Positions 27,137 through 35,968 of a stretch of 64,000 nucleotides of DNA are shown one piece after another. Each line of letters starts with the position of its first letter. Position 1 is the stretch's first letter. A model generated the notes under the pieces. That model did not search any database. It was not told the origin of the DNA and worked only from the letters and a program-made list of their open reading frames with translations. The position numbers were made by a program, and so were the translations under genes. This DNA is from JANQQJ01 sp046290575 (GTDB taxonomy: Bacteria > Pseudomonadota > Alphaproteobacteria > SMXS01): the NCBI GenBank assembly GCA_046290575.1, contig JBKAGX010000007.1, positions 86,918 to 150,917 on the forward strand, given 5' to 3'.

Positions 27137-28398
27137 CCGCCCAGCCTCCACCCGGCGATATCCGTCGCGATGACGTCGCGGATTTCGGTCGAGGGGATGC
27201 GCTCCAGCACTTCGGTCACGAAGCCGTCGATCAACAGCTTCTGCGCCGTCTCCTCGTCAAGGCCCCGGCTCTTCAGATAGAACATCATGGACGCGTCCAT
27301 CTCGCCGACCGTCGCGCCATGGGCGCATTTGACGTCGTCGGCATAGATTTCCAGTTCCGGCTTGCTGCTCGCCTGCGCGGACCGCGCCAGCAGCAAATTG
27401 TGGTTCGCCTGGGTCGCGTCGGTGTGCTGCGCATCCTGCCGGACGATTACCTTGCCCTGATAGATGGCGTGCGACTGGTCGTCCAGCACGCTCTTGAACA
27501 GCTGGTCGCTGGTTGAGTTCGGTACCGCGTGGTCGAACCGGGTGATGCTGTCGAGCACCTGTTTGTCGCGGCCCAGCGACACGCCGGCCAGCTTGCAGTC
27601 GGCGCCTTCACCTGAAACCGTTACCTGGACTTCGTTGCGCGCCAGAATGCCGCCGCGCATGACCGAGACGCCGTTGAACGACGCATCGTCCGTCAGGTGC
27701 AGCTTGGTCACCCCGATATGATAGGCGTTCTTGCTTTCTTCCTGGGCGCGGGCATGTTCCAGATGCGCGCCGTCGCCCAGATCGATCTGATTGACCACAT
27801 TGGTCCAATAGGTTTCGGTGCTGCCGTAATAGCTTTCCACTAGCGTTGCACGCGCACTGGCGCCCAGGCTGATAAGATTGCGAATATGCGCCATGCCCGG
27901 ACGGTTGGCGAAGAACAGCAAGTGGATCGGGGCCTCGATCCGCGCGCCATCGGCGACACGGATCAGCGCGCCATCAGCCATCATGGCGGTGTTGAGAGAT
28001 ACCAGCGCATCGTCCGGGCCGGCATCGGCATTATCGAGTACATCACCGAGATCGTCACCCCGGGCGATGGCATCCTGCAGGCTTTCGACGGTCAGGCCCG
28101 GTTCAGCCTGATCGAGATTGGACAAGGCGTCATCGAACCGGCCGTTCACAAACACCAGCGTGATCGCGTCCGGGATCAGATGCGCGGCGATATCGGCGGC
28201 TGTCAGGGGCGCCGGTTCGGCGGGCGCGAAATCGGCGTTGGCGATGGGGCTCAACTTGGTATAGCGCCACGCTTCGCGCGCCTGCGCCGGGAAACCATGT
28301 TTGGCATAGCGGGCAAACGCCGCTTCGCGCTGCGGCGCTAATGCTCCGAAGCTGGACTTCAGTGCCTCGAACTGCGCCTGATAGGGAATCGCCGTCAT
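27133..28398 (-). CDS. sufD: Fe-S cluster assembly protein SufD
   Basis: A 421-residue SufBD-fold protein. It has the helical N-terminus with EAWRYTKLSPI, the right-handed beta-helix core and the C-terminal block HGATVGEMDASMMFYLKSRG characteristic of SufD. It pairs with SufB and the SufC ATPase to assemble Fe-S clusters. It starts directly after the sufC stop and overlaps sufS by 4 bp. Confidence 0.95.
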   Translation of the reverse strand: MTAIPYQAQFEALKSSFGALAPQREAAFARYAKHGFPAQAREAWRYTKLSPIANADFAPAEPAPLTAADIAAHLIPDAITLVFVNGRFDDALSNLDQAEPGLTVESLQDAIARGDDLGDVLDNADAGPDDALVSLNTAMMADGALIRVADGARIEAPIHLLFFANRPGMAHIRNLISLGASARATLVESYYGSTETYWTNVVNQIDLGDGAHLEHARAQEESKNAYHIGVTKLHLTDDASFNGVSVMRGGILARNEVQVTVSGEGADCKLAGVSLGRDKQVLDSITRFDHAVPNSTSDQLFKSVLDDQSHAIYQGKVIVRQDAQHTDATQANHNLLLARSAQASSKPELEIYADDVKCAHGATVGEMDASMMFYLKSRGLDEETAQKLLIDGFVTEVLERIPSTEIRDVIATDIAGWRLGG

Positions 28399-29166
28399 TT
28401 AGGCCGCCTCCGCCTCGGGCACGTAATTGATGTAGCCGTCGCGCTCCAGTTCGTGGGCAAGTTCCTTGCCGCCCGACGCGACAATCCTGCCCTTGGCGAG
28501 CACATGCACATAGTCCGGTTCGACATAAGTCAGCAGGCGCTGATAGTGGGTGACCAGCAGCGTTGCCTTTTCCGGCCCGCGCAGCGCGTTGATGCCCTTT
28601 GACACAACCTTGAGCGCATCGATGTCCAGGCCGGAATCGGTCTCGTCGAGCACCATCAGAGTCGGGTCGAGCACCGCCATTTGCGTGATTTCATTGCGCT
28701 TCTTCTCACCGCCGGAAAAGCCCACATTGACCGCACGTTTCAAAAGCGCGTCATCCATCTCCAGCAATGCGGCTTTCTCGCGCAGCAGCTTCAGGAAATC
28801 GATGCCGTCGAGTTCCGGCTCGCCGCGGTGCTTGCGCGCCGCGTTGGCGGCGGTGCGCAGGAAGGTCATGCCATTTACGCCAGGCAGCTCAACCGGGTAC
28901 TGAAAGCCCAGAAAGACGCCGTCGCGGGCGCGCTCATCGGCCCCCATATCGATCAGGTCCTTGCCCTGATAGGTGACCGAACCTTTGGTAACTTCATAGC
29001 CGTCACGGCCGGCCAGCACATAAGCCAGCGTGGATTTGCCGGAGCCGTTGGGGCCCATGATCGCGTGGACTTCTCCCGACTTGATGGTCAGGTCGATCCC
29101 TTTGAGGATTTCCTTGCCGCCGATTTCAGCGTGCAGATTCTTGATTTCAAGCATAGTCATACTCAT
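28399..29166 (-). CDS. sufC: Fe-S cluster assembly ATPase SufC
   Basis: A 255-residue ABC-type ATPase of the SufC branch: Walker A GPNGSGKST, the SufC signature FSGGEKKRNE, Walker B LMVLDETDSGLD and the H-loop LVTHYQRLL. SufC drives conformational change of SufBD and is soluble, not a transporter. I chose ATG 29166 with an AAAGG site upstream; ATG 29154 (MLEIKNLHAEI) would match E. coli SufC more closely. Confidence 0.95.
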   Translation of the reverse strand: MSMTMLEIKNLHAEIGGKEILKGIDLTIKSGEVHAIMGPNGSGKSTLAYVLAGRDGYEVTKGSVTYQGKDLIDMGADERARDGVFLGFQYPVELPGVNGMTFLRTAANAARKHRGEPELDGIDFLKLLREKAALLEMDDALLKRAVNVGFSGGEKKRNEITQMAVLDPTLMVLDETDSGLDIDALKVVSKGINALRGPEKATLLVTHYQRLLTYVEPDYVHVLAKGRIVASGGKELAHELERDGYINYVPEAEAA

Positions 29167-29179
29167 CAATTAGAGGCCT

Positions 29180-30649
29180 TTAGCCGACGCTGCCTTCAAG
29201 GCTGATGCCCAGCAGCTTTTGCGCTTCCACGGCGAATTCCATCGGCAGTTCCTGCATCACTTCCTTGCAGAAGCCGTTGACGATCATCGAGACCGCTTCT
29301 TCCGGGTCGAGGCCACGCTGGACGCAATAGAACATCTGGTCCTCGCTGATCTTTGAGGTGGTGGCCTCATGCTCGACCTGTGCCGAGGGGTTCTTCACTT
29401 CGATATAGGGCACGGTGTGGGCGCCGCATTTGTCGCCCATCAACAGCGAGTCACACTGGGTGTAATTGCGCGCGCCTTCTGCGCCCGGCTGCACCCGCAC
29501 CATGCCGCGATAGGTGTTCTGTGCCTTGCCGGCCGAGATGCCTTTGGAGATGATCCGGCTCGAGGTGTTCTTGCCGATATGGATCATCTTCGTGCCGGTA
29601 TCGGCCTGCTGCATGTTGTTGGTGACGGCGACGGAATAGAACTCACCGACCGAGTTGTCGCCCTGCAATATGCAGCTGGGATATTTCCAGGTGATGGCCG
29701 AGCCGGTCTCGACCTGGGTCCAGGAAATCTTCGAGTTCTTGCCGCGGCAGGCGCCCCGTTTGGTGACGAAGTTGTAGATGCCGCCGACACCGTCTTTGTC
29801 GCCGGGGTACCAGTTTTGGACGGTGGAATATTTGATCTCCGCATCGTCCAGCGCGATCAGCTCAACAACCGCTGCATGCAGCTGGTTTTCGTCGCGCATC
29901 GGCGCGGTGCAGCCTTCCAGATAGCTGACATGAGACCCTTCGTCGGCGATGATCAGTGTGCGTTCGAACTGGCCTGTATCCTTTGTATTGATCCGGAAAT
30001 AGGTCGACAGCTCCATCGGGCACCGCACGCCTTTGGGGATGTAGACGAAGGTGCCGTCGGTAAAGACGGCGGAATTCAGCGTCGCATAGAAATTGTCGCT
30101 GACCGGGACGACCGATCCGAGATATTTCTTCACCAGTTCCGGGTGGTCGTGTACCGCTTCTGAGAACGAGCAGAAGATGACGCCGATCTCTTCCAGCTTC
30201 TCCCGGTAGGTAGTGGCAACGGAAACCGAGTCGAATACCGCATCGACGGCGACATTGGGTGATCCCTGTACGCCCGCCAGCACTTCCTGTTCCTTGATCG
30301 GAATGCCCAGCTTTTCATAGGTCTCCAGCAGATCCGGATCGACCTCGTCAAGGCTCTTGGGCCCTTCCTTCTTTTTCGGCGCGGCGTAGTAGTGAATGTC
30401 CTGATAGTCGATCTCGGGATGGTGCACCTTGGCCCACTCAGGGTCTTCGGCCTTGAGCCACTTGCGATAGGCCTCCAGCCGCCACTCCAGCAGCCATTCC
30501 GGCTCTTCCTTCTTGGTGGAGATCAGCCGGATAATGTCTTCATTCAGGCCTTTGGGCGCCAGATCGGTCTCGATATCGGTGACAAAGCCGTATTTGTAGT
30601 CACCGGACAGGTCCTTGATGGCGTCTTCTGTTTCCAGGGTGGCGGGCAT
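29180..30649 (-). CDS. sufB: Fe-S cluster assembly protein SufB
   Basis: A 489-residue SufB. Recognisable blocks are KGVRCPMELSTYFRIN, EGCTAPMRDENQLHAAVVE, the conserved core GKNTSSRIISKGIS and the C-terminal EHEATTSKISEDQMFYCVQRG with its Cys. SufB is the scaffold subunit of SufBC2D on which clusters form. It is the first structural gene after the Rrf2 regulator, 24 bp away. Confidence 0.97.
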   Translation of the reverse strand: MPATLETEDAIKDLSGDYKYGFVTDIETDLAPKGLNEDIIRLISTKKEEPEWLLEWRLEAYRKWLKAEDPEWAKVHHPEIDYQDIHYYAAPKKKEGPKSLDEVDPDLLETYEKLGIPIKEQEVLAGVQGSPNVAVDAVFDSVSVATTYREKLEEIGVIFCSFSEAVHDHPELVKKYLGSVVPVSDNFYATLNSAVFTDGTFVYIPKGVRCPMELSTYFRINTKDTGQFERTLIIADEGSHVSYLEGCTAPMRDENQLHAAVVELIALDDAEIKYSTVQNWYPGDKDGVGGIYNFVTKRGACRGKNSKISWTQVETGSAITWKYPSCILQGDNSVGEFYSVAVTNNMQQADTGTKMIHIGKNTSSRIISKGISAGKAQNTYRGMVRVQPGAEGARNYTQCDSLLMGDKCGAHTVPYIEVKNPSAQVEHEATTSKISEDQMFYCVQRGLDPEEAVSMIVNGFCKEVMQELPMEFAVEAQKLLGISLEGSVG

Positions 30650-30673
30650 TCAAAGTCTCGTTTCGTTAAGCAA

Positions 30674-31156
30674 TTACTGAAGTTCGGGCACAGGCTCGGC
30701 CACTGCGGGATCGTTCAGTGGCGCATCGAACATGGCGGCCTGATCGGCGCACAATTCCGCCAGCGTAATATCGTCCAGCGCGGTGCGGATGGCGTTATTG
30801 ATTTTCTGCCAGGCGCCGCGCACCCCGCAGAGGGATTCGATATTGCACTCGCCCGGGCCGTCTTCGATGCAGTCGGTCAGGGCAATTGGGCCGTCGACGA
30901 CACTGACAATGTCCGCAACGGAAATGTCAGCCGGATCCCGCGCCAGGCGGTACCCGCCGGACTGGCCGCGGCTGGACGCCAGCAGGCCGCCGCGTGACAT
31001 CACGCCGAGCAGCTTGGCAACCGTGGGGGCGGGAATATAGGTATCGTCGGACAGGCTGGCGGCGTTATGCAGGCCGGACGCGTCGCGTTGCCACTCATGG
31101 CCCATATGGGTCATCAGCAGGACAGCATAGTCTGCCAGTCGCGTCAGCCGAATCAT
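30674..31156 (-). CDS. Rrf2/IscR-type Fe-S regulator of the suf operon
   Basis: A 160-residue Rrf2-family winged-helix repressor. MIRLTRLADYAVLLM is the family N-terminus, LASSRGQSGGYRLAR the wing, and three cysteines at positions 96, 104 and 110 (DCIEDGPGECNIESLC) can hold an Fe-S cluster. The spacing C-X7-C-X5-C is close to, but not the same as, E. coli IscR. It heads the suf operon and probably senses cluster supply to adjust sufBCDSUTA. A near-consensus IscR type-1-like operator lies 34 bp upstream. Names used for such genes are iscR or sufR; I leave the symbol open. Confidence 0.93.
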   Translation of the reverse strand: MIRLTRLADYAVLLMTHMGHEWQRDASGLHNAASLSDDTYIPAPTVAKLLGVMSRGGLLASSRGQSGGYRLARDPADISVADIVSVVDGPIALTDCIEDGPGECNIESLCGVRGAWQKINNAIRTALDDITLAELCADQAAMFDAPLNDPAVAEPVPELQ

Positions 31157-31190
31157 GATCGCCGTTTCCTTACCGGTTGCTGGAACCATT

Positions 31191-31217
31191 CATATCAGAC
31201 CAATTCGGTCTGATATG
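31191..31217 (-). promoter_or_regulatory. IscR type-1-like operator of the suf operon
   Basis: A perfect inverted repeat with 11-bp arms (CATATCAGACC and GGTCTGATATG) around a 5-bp spacer. Read on the minus strand over 31192-31216, it matches the E. coli IscR type-1 consensus (ATASYYGACTRWWWYAGTCRRSTAT) at about 19 of 25 positions, including ATA ends and GAC/GTC cores. Its place 34 bp before the rrf2 start fits autoregulation at the promoter. Confidence 0.75.
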
Positions 31218-31324
31218 CTTCAAATGGCACTTCAACCCTGTGGAGTCAACGACGATTCATCAAATCGGAGTGATTTTGTCAAGAATGCCGGTGCGGTTGC
31301 CAGCACGGTGAACGATGGGGCTTA

Positions 31325-31966
31325 TTACATCCCCGGCATGCCGGTCGGCATCTGCACTTCATTATAGGGTACATCCGGCATGACAAACTGGTCATCGGCA
31401 ACCGGCCCGATGTCCTGTTCGACCAGCTCGATGGTCTGCGTCATCCCCATCAGGTTCATGCGGGTATATTGCATCACCAGATCGTCGCTGATGCAGGCTT
31501 TGGTGCCGGCCTGGGCGATTTCCCAAACGGTGCAGGGGGTGCCGTTATGGGTGTCAGTGCCGACCTGCTGCCCGCCAAAGCCCGCCATGAACTGCATGTA
31601 GGCTTCTTTGGGGTCGTCGGTATTCGCCATCATCTCTTTGATCGGATTGGCGATTTTGGTGCCTGTATTGGTGGTGTAGTCGTAGGTGTAGACCCAGTCC
31701 CTGGTGGTCCAGCTGCCGGTCTTCATTTTCTGGTTCATGCCCATCATCGACATCTGGGTGTCCATGAAGCTCGCGGTCTCGCGGCCATGGTCGCGGATCA
31801 CCTGGACCTGCGAGCCGGACTGCATGCCTTCGACCGAATAGGTGAATGTCGCTTCTTCGAAGGGATAGAACTCAACATCTTCCCATTCGGCAGCCATCGC
31901 GCCCGTTGAAACCACGACTGCGCTGACAATCGCAGCTGTTTTTGCCAGATTACGTGCTGTCTTCAA
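31325..31966 (-). CDS. Secreted protein of unknown function, Met-rich
   Basis: I do not recognise a family with confidence; it loosely resembles DUF4412-type periplasmic proteins. The 213-residue product has a signal peptide (KTARNLAKTAAIVSAVVVSTGAMA) and a beta-rich soluble part with two cysteines (GTPCTVWE and TKACISDD) likely to form a disulfide. Methionines cluster in FMDTQMSMMGMNQKMK and in the last residues. The start is TTG 31966, chosen because an AGGAGG site stands 5 bp upstream and the signal peptide begins there. It is monocistronic and ends 168 bp from the suf regulator. Confidence 0.75.
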   Translation of the reverse strand: MKTARNLAKTAAIVSAVVVSTGAMAAEWEDVEFYPFEEATFTYSVEGMQSGSQVQVIRDHGRETASFMDTQMSMMGMNQKMKTGSWTTRDWVYTYDYTTNTGTKIANPIKEMMANTDDPKEAYMQFMAGFGGQQVGTDTHNGTPCTVWEIAQAGTKACISDDLVMQYTRMNLMGMTQTIELVEQDIGPVADDQFVMPDVPYNEVQMPTGMPGM

Positions 31967-32272
31967 GGTATCCTCCTTGTTGTGCCCCACGCTCGAAGGG
32001 CACAAAGCCTATCACCAGAGCCGCAGGCGGTAAACGAGCTGCGGGTCGTCCTGAAGGATATGGGCGTGCGCGATCCCATCCGCTAGCGTCCGCTCACTTT
32101 GGCCATGGAAAGGCGCAATATATCTGTAGCCAAACTGCAATCCCGGGGTCGCCGGATTGGCATAGGGTCGTTGCGCTGAATGCTGGACGATGCGGTGAAT
32201 CTCGGGCCTTTATTGTCAGGTGGCCCCGGTCTTATGGTGTCGGCGTAAACGGTCGATCCTAGTTCGAAGGTA
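31967..32272. other. 306-bp divergent intergenic region, no gene seen
   Basis: It separates the secreted-protein gene (minus) from the PhoD gene (plus) and must hold both promoters. Apart from the AGGAGG site at 31972-31977 (minus strand) and a GAAGG site before ATG 32273, I see no convincing promoter, operator or RNA. Confidence 0.5.
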
Positions 32273-34165
32273 ATGAAAATGAGATTTTATCCCAGGGTGC
32301 TTGGTGTCTTTCTGATTACCGTCTTTTTCGCCGCATGTGGGGAAGAGGGGCCTACCGGCAGCTTCGACCATGGCGTGGCCAGCGGCGACCCGCTGCAGGA
32401 TGCAGTGATTATCTGGACCCGGTTCAGCCCGGACGCCGACGATACCGGCGCCCTGCCGGCCTCGATCCCGGTGGCGTGGACCATGGCATCGGATGAGGCG
32501 CTAAGCGACGTGGTCCAGGAAGGCGTTCTGGAGACCAATGCGGACCGTGACTATACGATAAAGATCGATGTCACCGGCCTTGCGCCGGGCAGCACCTATT
32601 ACTACCAGTTCTCCGTCGGCGATCAGGCGTCGGTTGTGGGACGCACGATTACCCTGCCGACGGGCTCCGTGGATCGGGCCACGATGGCAGTCGTCTCCTG
32701 CTCGAACTACCCGCATGGGCTGTTCAATGTCTACCGGCATATTGCAGAGCGCGATGACATCGATGTCGTGCTGCATCTGGGGGACTATATCTACGAATAT
32801 CCGGCGGATGGCTGGGGCAAGCAGGTGGCCGAACAGCTGGGCCGTGTCTCGGTTCCTGCGCATGAGATCGTCTCGCTCGAGGACTACCGCCTGCGGCATG
32901 CCCAGTACCGGACCGACCCTGACCTGCAGGCGATGACCGCGCGTCACCCGCTGATCGCGGTGTGGGATGATCATGAATCAGCCAATGATTCCTCGGTTGA
33001 TCATGCGCAAGAGCATGACCACGAAACCGAAGGTGACTGGCAGACGCGCAAGCAGGTTTCCGCACAAGCCTATGCTGAATGGCTGCCGATCCGTAGCCCG
33101 GTGCCAGACAATCTGCTGAAAATCTATCGCAGCTTTCAGTTCGGCGATCTGGCCAATCTGATCATGCTGGACACACGGCTGATTGGCCGGGCGAAGTCTT
33201 TGAACCTTTTCGAGCGTGGCCACGTGCCGCTCGTCAGCATGCTGTTTGACTTCAGTGATCCGCTCAACCCGGTTCCGGTCGGCGAGGCAACGCCGCCTGC
33301 GGGCGCTATTGAGGTTGACATCAAAGATGTCCCGATCCCGTTCGATATGACGGGTGACACGCCCGAGCCGATCATGGACTACCCCCGGATTGTTGAACTT
33401 GGCCGTATTCTGGAAGCGGCACCCAACGATTTACCCGATGGCATCCTGTTCCTGCCGGATGTCGAGCGGCTGCAAACCGAAATCCTGAGTGATCCCGAAC
33501 GGCGGATGCTGGGGGCGGAACAGGAAGCCTGGCTGCGCGATCAGCTGATGGCGTCGAAAGCGTCAGGGGTCATCTGGCAGGTGCTGGGCCAGCAGATTCT
33601 GATGGGCAACACGCCAATGGCGGACATTACGGCCCGGATCGATACGTCCAAACCCGGCTCGTGGAGCGTGAACCGTGTGCTGCAGATGCAGTTCGGGTCG
33701 GCCAACAAGTTGCCATCCAATCTGGACTCGTGGGACGGCTATCCAGTGGCGCGCCGTGACCTGGCGACAGATATCATGGAACACGCGAACAATGCCGTCG
33801 TGCTGGCGGGTGACACCCACAACTTTTATGCGTTTGATCTCACGCTTGCAGAGGGCGCGCCGCCTTATGCAGCAGAGTTTGGCGCCGGGGCGGTCAGTTC
33901 GCCGGGTATGGAGAGCTTCTTCCCTGTAGATGGCGATTTCGCCCGCCAGCAGGTGATGGCCGCGAGCCGGGAGATGCGCTACATGGACCCGTCACACCGT
34001 GGCTATCTGGTGCTGGAAGTGACGCCCGAGGCGAGCACGGCCAGCATGATGGTCATTGATACGGTCATGTCGCCCAATTCTATTGAAACCTGTGACGCTG
34101 CGTTCAGGGTCAATGCAACAGACGGCCCGGGCGTGGCGCCGATGGCCGAGGTGCCGTGCGAGTGA
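32273..34165 (+). CDS. phoD: PhoD-like alkaline phosphatase / phosphodiesterase, lipoprotein
   Basis: A 630-residue calcineurin-fold phosphatase of the PhoD family. The N-terminus is a lipoprotein signal with lipobox (FFAAC), followed by the PhoD N-domain FDHGVASGDPLQDAVIIWTR. Metal-site motifs are SCSNYPHGLFNVY, LHLGDYIYEY, AVWDDHESANDS and LAGDTHNFY. It cleaves phosphate mono- or diesters outside the cytoplasm. It overlaps the downstream glycerophosphodiesterase, so the two may release phosphate from phospholipid head groups in sequence. No Pho box was recognised. Confidence 0.92.
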   Translation: MKMRFYPRVLGVFLITVFFAACGEEGPTGSFDHGVASGDPLQDAVIIWTRFSPDADDTGALPASIPVAWTMASDEALSDVVQEGVLETNADRDYTIKIDVTGLAPGSTYYYQFSVGDQASVVGRTITLPTGSVDRATMAVVSCSNYPHGLFNVYRHIAERDDIDVVLHLGDYIYEYPADGWGKQVAEQLGRVSVPAHEIVSLEDYRLRHAQYRTDPDLQAMTARHPLIAVWDDHESANDSSVDHAQEHDHETEGDWQTRKQVSAQAYAEWLPIRSPVPDNLLKIYRSFQFGDLANLIMLDTRLIGRAKSLNLFERGHVPLVSMLFDFSDPLNPVPVGEATPPAGAIEVDIKDVPIPFDMTGDTPEPIMDYPRIVELGRILEAAPNDLPDGILFLPDVERLQTEILSDPERRMLGAEQEAWLRDQLMASKASGVIWQVLGQQILMGNTPMADITARIDTSKPGSWSVNRVLQMQFGSANKLPSNLDSWDGYPVARRDLATDIMEHANNAVVLAGDTHNFYAFDLTLAEGAPPYAAEFGAGAVSSPGMESFFPVDGDFARQQVMAASREMRYMDPSHRGYLVLEVTPEASTASMMVIDTVMSPNSIETCDAAFRVNATDGPGVAPMAEVPCE

Positions 34166-35064
34166 CGCGGTCCCTGACGCTGACCGGCGATCCACCGATT
34201 ATCATCGCGCATCGGGGCGCCAGCGGTTACCTGCCGGAGCACACACTGGCGGCCTATGATCTGGCAATTGAAATGGGCGCCGACTTCATCGAACCCGATC
34301 TGGTGCTGACCAGCGACGGGCACCTGATTGCGCGGCATGACCGCTATCTGGGGCTCACAACCAATGTGTCGGACAAACCGGCATTCGCCGACCGCCGAAC
34401 CAAAAAGCCAGGCCACGCCGAGCCTGAATGGTATGCAGAGGACTTCACCCTTGCCGAGATCAAGACCCTGAAAGCACGGCAGCCGTTTCCGGGCCGATCG
34501 GACGCGCATGACGACATCCACGATATCGCGACATTCGAGCAGGTTCTGGAGCTGGCAACCCGCCGCAGTGCGGAGCTGGGGCGTTCTATCGGCGTTTATC
34601 CGGAAACCAAGCAGCCGACGCTGTTTGCGTCCATCGGACTTGATTTCAAAGCGCCGCTCCTGGACGCGCTGGAGGGGTTTGAGCAGCCTGTCTTTATACA
34701 GTCTTTTGAGCCGCATATTCTGATGGAGCTTAGAGAGCTGACCGGCCGTCCGTTGATCATGCTGCTGCTGCGGATGGATGACGGCACCCCGCACATTCCC
34801 CTCGATATGGCGAAAGATTTCGCCTTTGGGATCGGTCCGGCCAAGACGCTGCTGATCGATTCCAAGACAGGCAAAGATACGGGCCTGGTCGCCCATGCCC
34901 ATGATCTGGGCATGGCCGTTCACCCCTGGACCTTCCGGGACGATTTTGTTGGTGAGGGTTTTGAGACCATTGATGCGGAGTTGAACGCCTATCTGGCCCT
35001 TGGCATCGATGGGTTGTTCTCTGACTTCAGTGACACCGCCGTTTCCGTTCGCGGCCAGCGGTGA
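34156..35064 (+). CDS. Glycerophosphodiester phosphodiesterase
   Basis: A 302-residue GDPD TIM barrel. IIAHRGASGYLPEHTLAAY contains the catalytic His and Arg, EPDLVLTSDGHLIARHD the metal ligands and second His, and YPETKQP the later Glu. It matches the GlpQ-type with the long insertion after HDRYL. It frees glycerol-3-phosphate from deacylated phospholipids. GTG 34156 (10-bp overlap with phoD) is best spaced from a GAGG site; GTG 34162 is an alternative. No signal peptide is seen, unlike periplasmic GlpQ. Confidence 0.9.
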   Translation: MRVTRSLTLTGDPPIIIAHRGASGYLPEHTLAAYDLAIEMGADFIEPDLVLTSDGHLIARHDRYLGLTTNVSDKPAFADRRTKKPGHAEPEWYAEDFTLAEIKTLKARQPFPGRSDAHDDIHDIATFEQVLELATRRSAELGRSIGVYPETKQPTLFASIGLDFKAPLLDALEGFEQPVFIQSFEPHILMELRELTGRPLIMLLLRMDDGTPHIPLDMAKDFAFGIGPAKTLLIDSKTGKDTGLVAHAHDLGMAVHPWTFRDDFVGEGFETIDAELNAYLALGIDGLFSDFSDTAVSVRGQR

Positions 35065-35096
35065 TACCTTCCCCCGACTGAAAAGGGGAGGGGCAG

Positions 35097-35852
35097 ATGG
35101 GAAGGCTGGACGGCAAGGTCGCGCTCGTCACCGGCGGAGCCAGCGGGATTGGCGCGGCCGTTTGTCTCAGTATGGTTTCTGAAGGCGCTCAGGTCCTTAT
35201 CACCGACATTGACGATAACAAAGGCGGGTCGCTGGCTTCGGCGCTGGGGAACAGTGCTGTTTATGCCCATCAGGATGTCAGGTCTGAAAACGATTGGCGC
35301 CGGGTTATTGAAAAGGTCGGCGAGGCGTTCGGCGCGCTTAATGTTCTGGTTAACAACGCTGGCGTGGGCGGCGGCGGGGGCATGGAGGAGGAAACGCTCG
35401 AAGGCTGGCGCGCGGTGATGGCGATCAACTCAGACGCTGTCTTTCTCGGCTGTCAGCAGGCGATCGCAGCGATGAAGGATACCGGCGGCACTATCATCAA
35501 CATCTCGTCGGTTTATGGATTGAAGGGCGGCGCCTTTGCGCCGGCCTACAGCGCGTCAAAAGGGGCAGTGCGGCTGCTGACCAAATCCGTGGCGCTTTAC
35601 TGTGCCGGTCAGGGTTATCCGATTCGCTGCAATTCTGTTCATCCCGGCTATGTCGAAACGCCCCTTGTTACCGATGCGTTCGACAAGTCGGGCGATCCGG
35701 AAGGCTTCCGCAAGATGGTTCTGGATCAGCACCCGCTGGGGCGGTTGGGCCGCCCGGACGACATCGCACCCGCCGTCGTCTATCTCGCCAGCGACGAGGC
35801 GGCCTTCGTAACCGGCAGCGAACTCGTCGTCGATGGTGGATTTATGCTGTAA
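35097..35852 (+). CDS. Short-chain dehydrogenase/reductase (SDR)
   Basis: A 251-residue classical SDR: cofactor motif TGGASGIG at residues about 13-20, NNAG near residue 87, catalytic Ser in ISSVYG and Tyr-Lys in YSASK near residue 153. An acidic residue after beta-2 (ITDIDD) favours NAD+ over NADP+. The substrate is unknown; the SVALYCAGQGYPIRCNSVHPG block is shared with cyclohexanol/steroid-type dehydrogenases. It opens a run of fatty-acid/alicyclic-type catabolic genes and has a good GGGAGGGG ribosome site. Confidence 0.9.
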   Translation: MGRLDGKVALVTGGASGIGAAVCLSMVSEGAQVLITDIDDNKGGSLASALGNSAVYAHQDVRSENDWRRVIEKVGEAFGALNVLVNNAGVGGGGGMEEETLEGWRAVMAINSDAVFLGCQQAIAAMKDTGGTIINISSVYGLKGGAFAPAYSASKGAVRLLTKSVALYCAGQGYPIRCNSVHPGYVETPLVTDAFDKSGDPEGFRKMVLDQHPLGRLGRPDDIAPAVVYLASDEAAFVTGSELVVDGGFML

Positions 35853-35968
35853 AGCGCGGTCCAATCGGGCGTGGCGGGCGTAGAACCAGCACGCATGCTT
35901 GATAGGGCTTTTCGCACCGGGAACCCCCGTGCTAGCGTGCCCGCCACGCAGGTAAGAGGATCAGAGAT

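Noticed and set aside
26195..27280. 361-codon plus-strand open frame
   Set aside because: Antisense to sufS/sufD, with no family resemblance.
31942..32262. 106-codon plus-strand open frame before phoD
   Set aside because: Overlaps the 5' end of the secreted-protein gene, has no ribosome site or family pattern, and lies in a promoter region.
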